Shown piece by piece: positions 51,312 to 60,500 of a stretch of DNA of 64,000 nucleotides. The stretch's first letter is position 1. Every line of letters starts with the position of its first letter. The DNA comes from Bog-159 sp049516155. GTDB taxonomy: Bacteria > Acidobacteriota > Terriglobia > Bryobacterales > Bryobacteraceae. Both the position numbers and the translations under genes were made by a program. The notes beneath the pieces are model-generated. The model worked only from the letters and a program-made list of their open reading frames with translations, had not been told where the DNA came from and did no database searches. The DNA is taken from contig JBEKTJ010000030.1 in the NCBI GenBank assembly GCA_049516155.1, forward strand, positions 1 to 64,000. The letters run 5' to 3'.

Positions 51312-52223
51312 ATGGCGATAATTACATCAGCTAATGTGGCCAGCGCGATTGTGAAGCTGGTGGCGGCAGACGCTCTGCCCGCCTTGGTCGGGAACCTAGT
51401 CATGGGTAACCTGGTCAACAGAGACTATGAACCAGTGTTGGCGCAGGCCGGGGATACGGTGAACATACCGATTCCTCCGGTGCTGGTAGCCAACAACATC
51501 GCAGAGGGTGGAACCGTGCAAACGCAGAATCCGAATCTGGGAAACGCGCAGATTGTGCTGAACACGCACGCTGAAGCGACTTTTCAGATACCGGATGTAA
51601 CCAAGGTGCTCGCAGTTCCGGACTTACTGCAGGTATACATGCAGCCGGCGGTCGTGGCGATCGCCCAGAGCATCGAAACAAGCCTGCTGAACCTGTTTGC
51701 CGGGTTTACGGCGAACACGCCGGTGGGTACGCCGGGTACTCCGTTGGTGGAGGCGGTGATCGACCAAGCGGAGAGCGAGCTTTTTACAGCGATGGTTCCT
51801 TCGTCCGAGCCGAAATTTCTCGTAGTGGACGCCGCGACATACTCCGCACTGCGGCAGATCGAACGTTTCAGCGAATTCCAGACCGCCGGCGAGGCGGGAC
51901 TGCGAGCTTTGATCGACGGCACCGTGGGGAAAATCAAGGACTTTTTCGTAATGCGATCGCAGTTCATCGCGTACACCGGCAGTTCGCCCATGACGACCCA
52001 TAACCTGGCTTTCACCAAACCGGCGATCGGCTTGGTTATTCGAAGACTGCCGCAGCCTTTATACGGGACGGGCGCCGTGGCGCACTACGCGGAGATGGGT
52101 AACTTCGGCATGCGCGTAGTGATGAGCTATCAGCCGAATACGTTGGCGCAGCAGTTTACTGTGGACGTGCTGTACGGTTGTGCGGTGATCCGCAACAACT
52201 TTGGCGTTCAGGTGAATGCATAG
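51312..52223 (+). CDS. Major capsid protein, P22 coat-like
   Basis: 303 residues. It begins MAIITSANVASAIVKLVAADALPALVGNLVMGNLVNRDYEPVLAQAGDTVNIPIPP, the N-arm and E-loop of P22-type HK97-fold coat proteins. KFLVVDAATYSALRQIERFSE lies in the P-domain, and GTGAVAHYAEMGNFGMRVVMSYQPNTLAQQFTVDVLYGCAVIR at the end is the A-domain. No delta domain or protease site is seen, consistent with a separate scaffold. Confidence 0.9.
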   Translation: MAIITSANVASAIVKLVAADALPALVGNLVMGNLVNRDYEPVLAQAGDTVNIPIPPVLVANNIAEGGTVQTQNPNLGNAQIVLNTHAEATFQIPDVTKVLAVPDLLQVYMQPAVVAIAQSIETSLLNLFAGFTANTPVGTPGTPLVEAVIDQAESELFTAMVPSSEPKFLVVDAATYSALRQIERFSEFQTAGEAGLRALIDGTVGKIKDFFVMRSQFIAYTGSSPMTTHNLAFTKPAIGLVIRRLPQPLYGTGAVAHYAEMGNFGMRVVMSYQPNTLAQQFTVDVLYGCAVIRNNFGVQVNA

Positions 52224-52265
52224 CGGTCGCAGGCGGCACTGAAATCGGGCGGACAACGAGAAAAG

Positions 52266-52284
52266 GGGCCGGGTTAGCCGGCCC
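52266..52284 (+). terminator. Hairpin after the coat gene
   Basis: GGGCCGG-GTTAG-CCGGCCC, a perfect 7-bp stem, then CTACAAG, without a T-run. It could partly end transcription so that coat mRNA outnumbers downstream messages, or block 3' decay. Confidence 0.5.
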
Positions 52285-52298
52285 TACAAGAGAGAACC

Positions 52299-52625
52299 AT
52301 GGACCTACAAGTGTATTTCAGAAAGATTCGAATGATGGAAGAGAGTCTCAAAGATCCGTCTGCTGTGTTGGTGAGCCTTGAGACTCAAGACGGCGGACGT
52401 GAGGGGGTGCGCACCGAGGTTCCACGCCGGATCGCGGCTAGAATGATCGTGGAAGGCGCCGCCCGTCTAGCAACGGCCGATGAAGCGCGCGAGTTCCAAG
52501 AGCAGAAGGTGGAGGCTAAGCGGCAAGCGGACCAACTCGCGGCGGCTTCGCGGATGCAGTTCACCGTCATCTCGCCGAATGAACTGCGGAAGCTGAAGGG
52601 CGGCGCACAGCAGGGTAAAGAATAG
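52299..52625 (+). CDS. Phage hypothetical protein between coat and connector genes
   Basis: 108 residues: QVYFRKIRMMEESLKDPSAVLVSLETQDGGREGVRTEVPRRIAARMIVEGAARLATADEAREFQEQK, then helical. It is charged and probably a small structural or capsid accessory protein. No known family is recognised. Confidence 0.65.
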   Translation: MDLQVYFRKIRMMEESLKDPSAVLVSLETQDGGREGVRTEVPRRIAARMIVEGAARLATADEAREFQEQKVEAKRQADQLAAASRMQFTVISPNELRKLKGGAQQGKE

Positions 52626-52634
52626 GCCGGCGCG

Positions 52635-53399
52635 ATGGCCCTATTCACGGACGGAATATCAACGATTCAGAATCTAGCCGTGCAGGATTCCTTCGTGCTA
52701 GCCACGGCGCAAAACGAGAACATCGATCTCAGCCAAAAGCTGTTGCTGGCGCAGCAAGACCTGGGGATCGAAGTGACGACCCTGCTGCAACGCAGCGGCG
52801 CCTACGACTGGCAGTTCTGGCTCCAACCGGAGCCATGCTTGAACAACATCGTGGTTACACCGCCGCTACAGCTATGGCACGTGTTCCAAACTCTGACACT
52901 GGTTTATCGGGATGTGTACTTCGACCAATTGAACGACCGCTATAAGGGCAAGCGGGATCAGTTTCAGCAATTGGCGAAGTGGGCCATGGACAAGCTCATT
53001 CAAACCGGGGTCGGCATCGCGTCGAACCCCATCCCGCAAGCGGCTCCGCCGCAACTGACGTCCATTCCCGGGGGCCAACCGGCAATGACCTACTGCGCGA
53101 GCGTATCGTGGGTGAACGCAGAAGGCCAGGATGGCCAGGCCGGCAGTCCGAGTACTCTTACGGTGGCGGCGGGCAACGTATTGGTGGCGCAGCCAATCAA
53201 TCGGCCGGCCAAGGCAACGGGCTGGAACGTGTACGTGGGGCTGTTGCCTACGGCAATGGCGCAGCAAAATACGTCGCCAATGGCGCTGGATGAAGTTTGG
53301 GTGCAGCCTGGGCCGGTTTCCACCTTGGGGCAAGCGCCTGGGAACGGGCAGGCACCCGACTATTTCCGCGCTTTGCCGCGGCTCCTTCAAAGAGGTTAG
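52635..53399 (+). CDS. Phage structural protein, probable head-tail connector
   Basis: 254 residues. It begins ALFTDGISTIQNLAVQDSFVLATAQNENIDLSQKLLLAQQDLGIEVTTLL, with WHVFQTLTLVYRDVYFDQLNDRYKGKRDQFQQLAKWAMDKLIQTG in the middle. That helical part resembles head-completion/adaptor proteins. The C-terminal half (MTYCASVSWVNAEGQDGQAGSPSTLTVAAGNVLVAQPINRPAKATGWNVYVG) is a fibronectin-III-like beta domain as found on many phage structural proteins. Exact role inferred from position only. Confidence 0.62.
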   Translation: MALFTDGISTIQNLAVQDSFVLATAQNENIDLSQKLLLAQQDLGIEVTTLLQRSGAYDWQFWLQPEPCLNNIVVTPPLQLWHVFQTLTLVYRDVYFDQLNDRYKGKRDQFQQLAKWAMDKLIQTGVGIASNPIPQAAPPQLTSIPGGQPAMTYCASVSWVNAEGQDGQAGSPSTLTVAAGNVLVAQPINRPAKATGWNVYVGLLPTAMAQQNTSPMALDEVWVQPGPVSTLGQAPGNGQAPDYFRALPRLLQRG

Positions 53400-53402
53400 A
53401 TC

Positions 53403-53897
53403 ATGGCATGGGTAGGCAGCACGGTCACCGCGCAAGTAGTCGCTCTGCTGAGCGCACCGCAAGGGCTGAACGCCTGTGTCGCGACGCTAGCCCTGGCGGA
53501 AAATGTAGCTGTTCCGGCGCTCGGACAGAATCAGATACTGGCGCAGAACGTATCGATCGAACTGGCGGAACGCAGCACGGACGTAGTGTATCCGGCGGTG
53601 AACGTTTATTGCGAGAAGATCGTGAACCAGCTCAAGGAAAAGTTCCGGAATTTTTCCGGGTTTGCCTTGATGGCAATCGAAATGCGGGTTTCACAGGACA
53701 GGCTGGAAGGGGTCGAGGACCAACTTCAGATGTATACCGACGCTGTAACCCAGGTACTGGATCAGAATCGTGGCGACTGGGGCGAAGGAATGTATTACGC
53801 AGGATGCTACGAGGCGGCGCTAGGGCCTGTGAAGCACGGCGGACAGAACTTCATCCAGGTGGGAAAAGTCTCTTTCAACGTGGGAGTGAGCGACTAG
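53403..53897 (+). CDS. Phage structural protein, possible tail terminator
   Basis: 164 residues: VTAQVVALLSAPQGLNACVATLALAENVAV, then AERSTDVVYPAVNVYCEKIVNQLKEKFRNFSGFALMAIEMRVSQDRLEGVEDQLQMYTDAVTQVLDQNRGDWGEGMYYAGCYEAALGP. Alternating helix and strand near the end of the head genes, before the tail tube, suits a tail terminator or joining protein. The family was not recognised. Confidence 0.58.
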   Translation: MAWVGSTVTAQVVALLSAPQGLNACVATLALAENVAVPALGQNQILAQNVSIELAERSTDVVYPAVNVYCEKIVNQLKEKFRNFSGFALMAIEMRVSQDRLEGVEDQLQMYTDAVTQVLDQNRGDWGEGMYYAGCYEAALGPVKHGGQNFIQVGKVSFNVGVSD

Positions 53898-53901
53898 AAA
53901 T

Positions 53902-55074
53902 ATGTCTTCGTATATCTTATCAAATGCTAACCGCTTCTACACTGGACTGGAAAACAGTTATGGGCAGACTCCGGCGGTTACGGCGCAGAGCCGGTTTCCC
54001 GCGCTAAAATTAACCGCTAAGAATAATCTGGAAACGGCAGACCGGCGGGACAAGACTGGTAGCCGAACCTTTGTGGGAATACCCGCGGGACTGCGGCGTA
54101 CGACCAGCTTCGATGTGACAACCTATATGACGAGCTGGGGCGGGCAGAGTGCTGGACCAGCTTACGGACCTCTCTTTCAGGCTAGCTTGGGTGCGGCTCC
54201 GGCGATGTATGCGGGGGGCACGGCCGCGGCGGGTTCGAGTGGCACATCCCTGGTTTTCGCGGCGCCGCATGGGCTCGCCGTCGCCCAGGGCGTGTCATGC
54301 AACGGCGAGATTCGGTTTGTGACGGCAATCGTGAACGCTACGACAGTACAATTGAACTCCGGATTCTCAAGCGCTCCGGCAGCGGGGACCGAAATTGCTC
54401 CCAGTATCTCGTATTTTCCGGCGACACAGCTACCGAGTGTCAGCATATTCGATTATTGGGATCCCAGCACCGCGCTCCAGCGGATTCTTTGCGGAGCGGC
54501 GGTGGATAAGATGACTGTCAAGGTGAATGGCGATTTTCACACGTTTGAGTTCGAGGGAATGGCGCAAGACCTGCTCGACAGCGCCAGTTTCACGGCAGGC
54601 GAGGGGCAACTGAGCAGTTTCCCTGTGGAGCCGGTCCTCGGCGCTTTCGATTACTCGATCGTGCCGGGTAATATGGGTGAGGCCTGGCTGGGCATTACGC
54701 CCAGCCAGTTCTATACAATCACGAGCGGGACATTCGAATTAGACAATAGCCTAGATCTGAGGTCGAAGGAATTTGGGACCAACCTGCCGCTGGCGATCGC
54801 GCCGGGGCCGCGGTCCGTGACCGCGGCGTTCAGCCTGTATGAAATGGACGACGCGGCGACCCAAGGCCTGTACCAGGCGGCGAGGCAGCAGTCCCCGATA
54901 AGCCTGATGTTTCAACTTGGGCAGCAAACCGGCCAGGTCGTGGGCGTCTACATGATGAGCGTGGTGCCCGTAGTGCCGGAGTTCGACGACACCGACAACA
55001 GGCTGCAATGGAAATTTCAAGGATCGAAGGCGCAGGGAACGGCGAACAACGAGATCGTGGTGGCGTTCGGATAG
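53902..55074 (+). CDS. Putative tail tube protein
   Basis: 390 residues, large for a tube protein. The start (SSYILSNANRFYTGLENSYGQTPAVTAQSRFPALKLTAKNNLE) and the RRTTSFDVTTYMTSWGG region are followed by a beta-rich insertion (SLVFAAPHGLAVAQGVSCNGEIRFVTAI). Next come KMTVKVNGDFHTFEFEGMAQDLLDSASF and a second tube-like half ending VPVVPEFDDTDNRLQWKFQGSKAQGTANNEIVVAFG. That tube repeat, placed directly before the frameshifted chaperones, supports a major tail protein. Confidence 0.68.
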   Translation: MSSYILSNANRFYTGLENSYGQTPAVTAQSRFPALKLTAKNNLETADRRDKTGSRTFVGIPAGLRRTTSFDVTTYMTSWGGQSAGPAYGPLFQASLGAAPAMYAGGTAAAGSSGTSLVFAAPHGLAVAQGVSCNGEIRFVTAIVNATTVQLNSGFSSAPAAGTEIAPSISYFPATQLPSVSIFDYWDPSTALQRILCGAAVDKMTVKVNGDFHTFEFEGMAQDLLDSASFTAGEGQLSSFPVEPVLGAFDYSIVPGNMGEAWLGITPSQFYTITSGTFELDNSLDLRSKEFGTNLPLAIAPGPRSVTAAFSLYEMDDAATQGLYQAARQQSPISLMFQLGQQTGQVVGVYMMSVVPVVPEFDDTDNRLQWKFQGSKAQGTANNEIVVAFG

Positions 55075-55089
55075 CTTGGTTGGTGGTGG

Positions 55090-55455
55090 ATGGAATATAA
55101 GAGCTTTGAGAGGATTGAGTCTACCGTGGCGGCCGGGGTAAGTTATATGATCGCCAAGATGTCATTTGGACGCCGGGTAGAGCTGATGCGCCGCATTCGG
55201 GAGTTAGCCTCGCGGAAGGAATTCGTCGAAGCGGGCGAGGCTTCCGACGAAAAGATGGAAGCCAGGCTATTGGCCGCGGAGATTGATCGCATTTATTTGC
55301 TGTGGGGTTTGCAGGAAGTGAGCGGAGTGGATCTCGACGGCAAGCCCGCCACTCCGGAGTCGCTGGCCGCGAGCGGTCCGGAAGAGCTTTACCGGGAGGC
55401 TTTGGCGGCCGTAAAGCAACAGTGCGGGTTGTCGGACGCCGAAAGAAAAAACTGA
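55090..55455 (+). CDS. Tail assembly chaperone, short (G-like) product
   Basis: 121 residues, helical (FERIESTVAAGVSYMIAKMSFGRRVELMRRIRELASRKEF, MEARLLAAEIDRIYLLWGL). It ends NIL-type at AAC then TGA 55453-55455. Normally made in excess; a fraction of ribosomes slip -1 at 55446-55452 and make the longer product. Position between tail tube and tape measure is the standard G/GT position. Confidence 0.82.
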   Translation: MEYKSFERIESTVAAGVSYMIAKMSFGRRVELMRRIRELASRKEFVEAGEASDEKMEARLLAAEIDRIYLLWGLQEVSGVDLDGKPATPESLAASGPEELYREALAAVKQQCGLSDAERKN

Positions 55456-55503
55456 TTGTCGCACTCCATTTTCAATTCTCCAACCAAGCCGGCTGGGAGT
55501 GCG
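55446..55503 (+). promoter_or_regulatory. Programmed -1 ribosomal frameshift signal
   Basis: Slippery heptamer A AAA AAC at 55446-55452, in the frame of the G-like gene and followed immediately by TGA. Seven bases later begins a stem: CGCACTCC (55460-55467) pairs perfectly with GGAGTGCG (55496-55503), 8 bp. Heptamer, spacer and stem all match known -1 signals such as lambda G/GT. Confidence 0.88.
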
Positions 55504-55820
55504 CAAGTTGCCGAAAAGCTGGCCTGGAGATGACCCGCAGGTGCGGCTGGATATCGCGTGCACTGGAGACTCCCGAGCGGGTGGTCTGGGCAAGAAACAA
55601 TGCGGCCTGCACTGAGTGTCCAAAATCGCTCGTTACGTCACAAAGCATGGCGTGGGTTGAGGAATATCTGGTGCGGCGGAAATTAGGACAACGGGGAATC
55701 GAGGGTTTGGGGGCGCGCGAGGTCGAAGCCTTCCTGATTTTGGAGCATGAGCTTGGCGCAGCAAGCGGTGGCGCCGAACGCCAAAGTCGCGCGCCCGCGC
55801 CGAGGGGGAGAAATGGCTAG
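55452..55820 (+). CDS. Extension of tail assembly chaperone (GT-like), made by -1 frameshift
   Basis: Continues from the slip site, adding 122 residues to give a fusion of about 243. The added part contains CASCRKAGLEMTRRCGW and NNAACTECPKSLVTSQSMAWVEEYLVRRKLGQRG, with three Cys pairs that may bind zinc, ending in TAG 55818-55820. The frame has no good start of its own and its stop overlaps the next gene's ATG (ATGGCTAG), as expected for a translated region. Confidence 0.78.
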   Translation: MIVALHFQFSNQAGWECASCRKAGLEMTRRCGWISRALETPERVVWARNNAACTECPKSLVTSQSMAWVEEYLVRRKLGQRGIEGLGAREVEAFLILEHELGAASGGAERQSRAPAPRGRNG

Positions 55821-56394
55821 TGCGCCACAACAGACACTGTTAGCCGCGTTCAACCAAGCGGCGGGCAGTCCGTCGGGCGGCCAATCGGCAACCGCTCAGC
55901 AAGGCCTGGTAGACGCCCTGGGGCAAGCCACCCAAGTCATCGATGCCCAGACGCAGGCCACCGCCGCCAATACGGACGCCCTGGCACAAGGAGGTCATAG
56001 TCAGGGTTCCGGCGTAGGCACCGATGTTTCAGATGTGATTAACACAGCAAGTCAATTTTTAGGGGGCGGACTTAGCCTCTTGCCGCTGGTATCGTTGTTC
56101 TCGGGTTTGTTCGGCGGCGGGCAGTCTCAACAACCCGCACCGCTGGTGCCGTATTCGATGCCGCAGTCGCTGAATCTGCAGTCGTCTTCCAATGGTCAGC
56201 CCGTAAGTTGGGGCGAGAATGGATTGCCGCGCTCCGCCACAAGCGGCGGGTCGAGCGGGGGATCGCAGATCACCGTCCAGGTGCAAGCTATGGATAGTCA
56301 ATCGTTTCTCGATCATAGCGACGACATCGCACAGGCGGTCCGGCAGTCGATGTTGAATATGGGTTCTATCAACGACGTGATCACGAACTTGTAA
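55813..56394 (+). CDS. Very short tape-measure-position protein
   Basis: 193 residues from the ATG at 55813 with GGGGGAG upstream; ATG 55747 is an alternative. Low complexity with many Gln/Ala/Gly (LLAAFNQAAGSPSGGQSATAQQGLVDALGQATQVIDAQTQATAANTDALAQGG). A hydrophobic stretch follows (FLGGGLSLLPLVSLFSGLFGGG), then a Ser-rich linker and the end SQSFLDHSDDIAQAVRQSMLNMGSINDVI. It occupies the exact position of the tape measure but is far shorter than usual (700 or more), so either the tail is very short or the ruler is elsewhere. Confidence 0.6.
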   Translation: MASAPQQTLLAAFNQAAGSPSGGQSATAQQGLVDALGQATQVIDAQTQATAANTDALAQGGHSQGSGVGTDVSDVINTASQFLGGGLSLLPLVSLFSGLFGGGQSQQPAPLVPYSMPQSLNLQSSSNGQPVSWGENGLPRSATSGGSSGGSQITVQVQAMDSQSFLDHSDDIAQAVRQSMLNMGSINDVITNL

Positions 56395-56400
56395 ACGGCC

Positions 56401-56754
56401 ATGTTTCCGACACTCAAGACCGGCGCCGTGATGCAATATCCAGCGAAGAAGACACTGCTGTTTAACACCGACGCAATCCGTTTTCTGGACGGCACCGAAC
56501 AGCGATTTCGAGACAACGCTTCCGTGCTGCACCAATGGATCATCCAACTTGATCTGCTAGATGAAGCCGAATTAGTCACCTTAGATGAATTCTTCTTGTC
56601 CAGCCAAGGCAGATTCGGCAGCTTTTCTTTCACCGATCCATGGGACGGAACGGTCTATCCGAACTGCAGCCTGGCTGGCGATACATTCAGCTTTCAACTG
56701 AGAGGCGAGATGCGGGGCAAGACTACGCTTACGGTTTGCGAAAACAGAACATAA
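56401..56754 (+). CDS. Minor tail protein, gpM/DUF2460-like
   Basis: 117 residues: TGAVMQYPAKKTLLFNTDAIRFLDGTEQRFRDNASVLHQWIIQLDLLDEAELVTLDEFFLSSQGRFGSFSFTDPWDGTVYPNC. The phrase LDEFFxSxxGRFGSFxFTDPWDG is characteristic of distal tail/minor tail proteins such as GTA gp12 (DUF2460) and lambda gpM. It links the tube to the tip complex. Confidence 0.75.
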   Translation: MFPTLKTGAVMQYPAKKTLLFNTDAIRFLDGTEQRFRDNASVLHQWIIQLDLLDEAELVTLDEFFLSSQGRFGSFSFTDPWDGTVYPNCSLAGDTFSFQLRGEMRGKTTLTVCENRT

Positions 56755-56755
56755 C

Positions 56756-57541
56756 ATGATTTATTTTCCACAATTGTCGTCGGGAGCGACCGGCCAGTTT
56801 CCGATCGTAAGACAGCGCATGGCAAGAACGGTAATCAACCAGAGCGCACAGGACTACCAGATTAAGCTGGCGGATGCCGCAGCGGCGATCACGGAGTGGC
56901 ACTTGTCCTTCGAAGAAATGAGCGATCAGGAACTAGCCGCACTGGAAGCACTATTTCAGGCTGTCGAAGGGCGTCTGACGCCATTCACTTTTCTGGATCC
57001 AGCCGACAACCTGCTGGCGTGGAGCGAGCAGCAGAACCAGCCGGTATGGCAGGCGGACTCACTGCTGATATTGACGGGCGGGGTGGCGGATCCCATGGGC
57101 GGCGCGGCCGCGTACCAGGCTGCCAACGCGACAGGCGCAACGTTGACGCTCCAACAATCCATCGCCGCGCCTGCATCGTTGGACTACTGTCTCAGCCTAT
57201 ATGCGCGTAGCGACCAGGCCACAAGGCTTTGGCTAGTGCGCGGCGCAGAGACGTACGCGCAAGCTATCGGCCCCCAGTGGACGCGGCTGATCTCCGCCGG
57301 TCAGTTGACAGACACCGCCGATTCCATCAGCTTCGGCATCGCGCTCGATCCGGGTACTACAGTGGATGTCTTCGGTTTCCAGGTGGAGGCGCAGGTTGCT
57401 GCGTCACTCTACAAAGAAACATCCGAAACGGGCGGCGTTTACCCAAACGCGCGTTTTCAAAGCGACGCGTTCACCATCACGACCGTGGGTCCAGACCGCA
57501 ATTCCTGTGAGTTGGATATCGTCAATGTTGAGTATCTATGA
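56756..57541 (+). CDS. Distal tail protein with extra beta-sandwich domain
   Basis: 261 residues. The N-terminal 85 (MIYFPQLSSGATGQFPIVRQRMARTVINQ...ITEWHLSFEEMSDQELAALEALFQAVEGRLTPFTFLDPADNLL) repeats the FTFLDP pattern of the preceding distal tail protein. The remainder (about 95-250) resembles a carbohydrate-binding-type jelly roll (TLTLQQSIAAPASLDYCLSLYARSD, WTRLISAGQ, ISFGIALDPGTTVDVFGFQVEAQ). It probably sits at the tail end and touches the cell surface. Confidence 0.7.
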   Translation: MIYFPQLSSGATGQFPIVRQRMARTVINQSAQDYQIKLADAAAAITEWHLSFEEMSDQELAALEALFQAVEGRLTPFTFLDPADNLLAWSEQQNQPVWQADSLLILTGGVADPMGGAAAYQAANATGATLTLQQSIAAPASLDYCLSLYARSDQATRLWLVRGAETYAQAIGPQWTRLISAGQLTDTADSISFGIALDPGTTVDVFGFQVEAQVAASLYKETSETGGVYPNARFQSDAFTITTVGPDRNSCELDIVNVEYL

Positions 57542-60500
57542 TCTAAAGGAACTAGCGGTCACCGACACACCCCTGCTCCTGTTCCAGTGCGTATTGCCAA
57601 ACGGACAGTCGGAGTACTGGAGTACCCACCAAATCGTATACAACGGCAACGCTTACGCGCCGCTGGTGATGAAACACAATGTGTTCGCGGTACAAACCTC
57701 GTCGGAACAGGGTGTGGACGTGATTCCACGCGTGTCGGTTTCGATGGCTAACGCCGACTCATATTTTTCCGAACTGGAGCGATCGGTAGGTTGGAAAGGC
57801 GCCACGCTGACCGTGACGTTCCTGTTTTACAACCTGCTCGCAGGCGCAGCCACGTCGAATGCAGCGGTGCTATTTCAGGGCATCGTGAACCCGCCCGACC
57901 AAAGCACGGAGTCGCTATTCCAGCTTTCCGCCGTGAATTGGATGAGCATGCAGAGAGTACTACTGCCGCCGGTGCGGATCCAGCGCCGGTGCCCGTGGCA
58001 GTTCCCATCTAATGCCCAGCAGAGGCAGGAAGCGGTGAGCGGGGGCAGCAGCGGGCAATACTCACTTCTCTATCCTTGCGGCTATTCGCCCGATCAGACC
58101 GGCGGCGTGGGCGCCATGCTGGCTGGCGCGCCATACACCTCGTGCGCCTATACGCGCCTCGATTGCGAAGCTCGCGGGATGTTCTCCGGGCCGATGCGGT
58201 TCGGTGGACTTGAGTTTGTACCTTCCTCGATCCAAGTGCGGAGTTATGGCGGCGGGTGGCAATATGCGCCCGTTAACGACAATGTCGCGATTTACAACGA
58301 CTTTGTTCCCTTGTTATACGGTACCGCATGGTATTATCCCCCCATTGTATTTTCGCGGAATGACGGAAACTTAACATATATGGAAGTGCTGCTGGGCATG
58401 GGCCCTATCCAGGACGTGCAGATGGTGCTGGTCAATCAGATCCAAATTCCCGTCTGGCAAGCCGGACAGAACATGACCGCGACGGGCTGGTACCAAGTGG
58501 TCAGCTTGGGCGCCCGGAACGGTGCGTTCGATCCGTATTTTACCGACGCGGCGGGCAATCCGGCCGGCGACCCGTACGGCAGCATGGCCTATCTATCGGT
58601 TGTGGTCCCGAATCAGATTAACAACGGCCAGTCGCTGCCCAATGTGCAAGTCCTGGCGGATGGCTTACAGTTGCCGGCCTATGCGGCAGACGGCAGTTAC
58701 CTAGCCACCGTCTTCACCTCTAATCCCGTGTGGATTCTGCTGGATATTCTGCAACGGAGCGGATGGGGCACGGCGAATATCGATCTCACCACATTTGCCA
58801 CGGCCGCTGCGTATTGCGATCAGCAGATCCAGACACAGGATCTGAATGGGAACAACATTATGATTCCGCGGTTTCAGTGCAATCTGTGCCTGCAATCGCA
58901 ACGTAATGCCGCCGACACGATCCGGGGGATCCGCAACACCGCCAGGCTGCTGTTCACTTATAGCGTGGGCGGAATGCTGCAGTTGCAGGTGGAGAACTCA
59001 ATCGCGCTGCAGCAGCCGACTCAGCAGCCGTGGACCAACAGCACCGAGACGTTGAATGGCGGATGGCCGGCATATGAGTTTAGCGACGGATCGGCGGGTG
59101 TCGCAAACATTTTGCGCAAGGCCAGCGGCGTGCCGAGCGTGCAGGTGTCTTCCCGGAGCATCGCCGACACACCGAATCAGGTGACCGTGGAGTTTCAGGA
59201 CGCGTTCAACGGGTATCAGCAGGACAGCCTGCTGACCGTCGATGTGGCCGACACCCAGCTAACGAGCCAGGTGATTACTACATCACTCATGGCGTTGGGG
59301 ATTCCGAACTACGATCAGGCTGCGCGCATTTCTCAGTTCACGCTGGACAAATCGGTCAGCGGGAACACTTATGTTACTTTTGACACCAACGTGAAGGCCC
59401 TGGGTCTGAGACCGGGCGACATCATCGCTTTCACCTATTTGAAGGAGGGCTTCGAACGCGCGCCCTTCCGCATCACCAAGATCGCGCCGGGCACGAACTA
59501 TCGGATCACCACGATTACGGCTCAAGTTGAAGACGATGCATGGTACGAAGATACGAATGGCCAGATACCGGGAGGTACCGGTGCTTCCCTGCAACCGAAC
59601 GGCGGCGTTGGCGTGCCGCGCCCGCTCCTGGGCAACATTGTCGATTCCAGCGGCAATCCACAATATCAGATTGCCGAGAGTGCCAGCAACACCAGCGATG
59701 GTGGCGTGGACGAAGAGCTTACCGTTGGATTCCTGGTTCCTGCAACAACCGTAGCCGGCGGGCCAGGCATGCCGCTGCTGAGCCTGGCAGCCACGATCGG
59801 GGCAGGCGGGACGCTGGCGGGCGCTCAGACGCTGTACTACGCCGTGAGTGCGCTGGATTCGGCGGGGAATGAAAGCGTCCTATCGTTCGTCATACTTGCC
59901 AACATACCGCCAGGATCCAACACAAACAGTGTGACACTTACGGGGCTAAGCTTTGACGCCAGTACGGTAACCTTCAACGTATACCGGGGGCCGAATCCGC
60001 AACAGTTGGGCCGAATTGCTTCCAGCCAGGCCTTAAGCGCCAGTTTCACCGACACTGGGCTGCCGGACCAGGTTTGGGTACCGCCGGATCCAAATTTCGA
60101 TCACGCAAACTTCTATTGGCGAACGGAGTTGCAACCTCCGTACGCCGCCACCATTGCGACCGCCAACACGGTCGGCAACAGCACCGCCGAAATGGGCGGC
60201 GTGAACTATGCCGGTATGATCGTTCGCATTCTCACTGGCACCGGCGCGGCGCAGGAGTACTTCATCGTCTCGAACACCGTGACGACTTTGACGGTGACGC
60301 AACCGTGGGCCGTGCAACCGGATGCAACCAGCCAGTTTGCGATTGCTGAAGCGGCCTGGCATTTCGCGGCCACCGCCAAGACCAGCCCCGTTCAATTCGA
60401 GATTCCAAACGAAACTGGCGTCACGCTGCACATACAGGGAAGGGGTGCAAACGCGAACAACCTGGAAGGGCCGCCCTTGCTATCGACGTTGACTCGTTGG

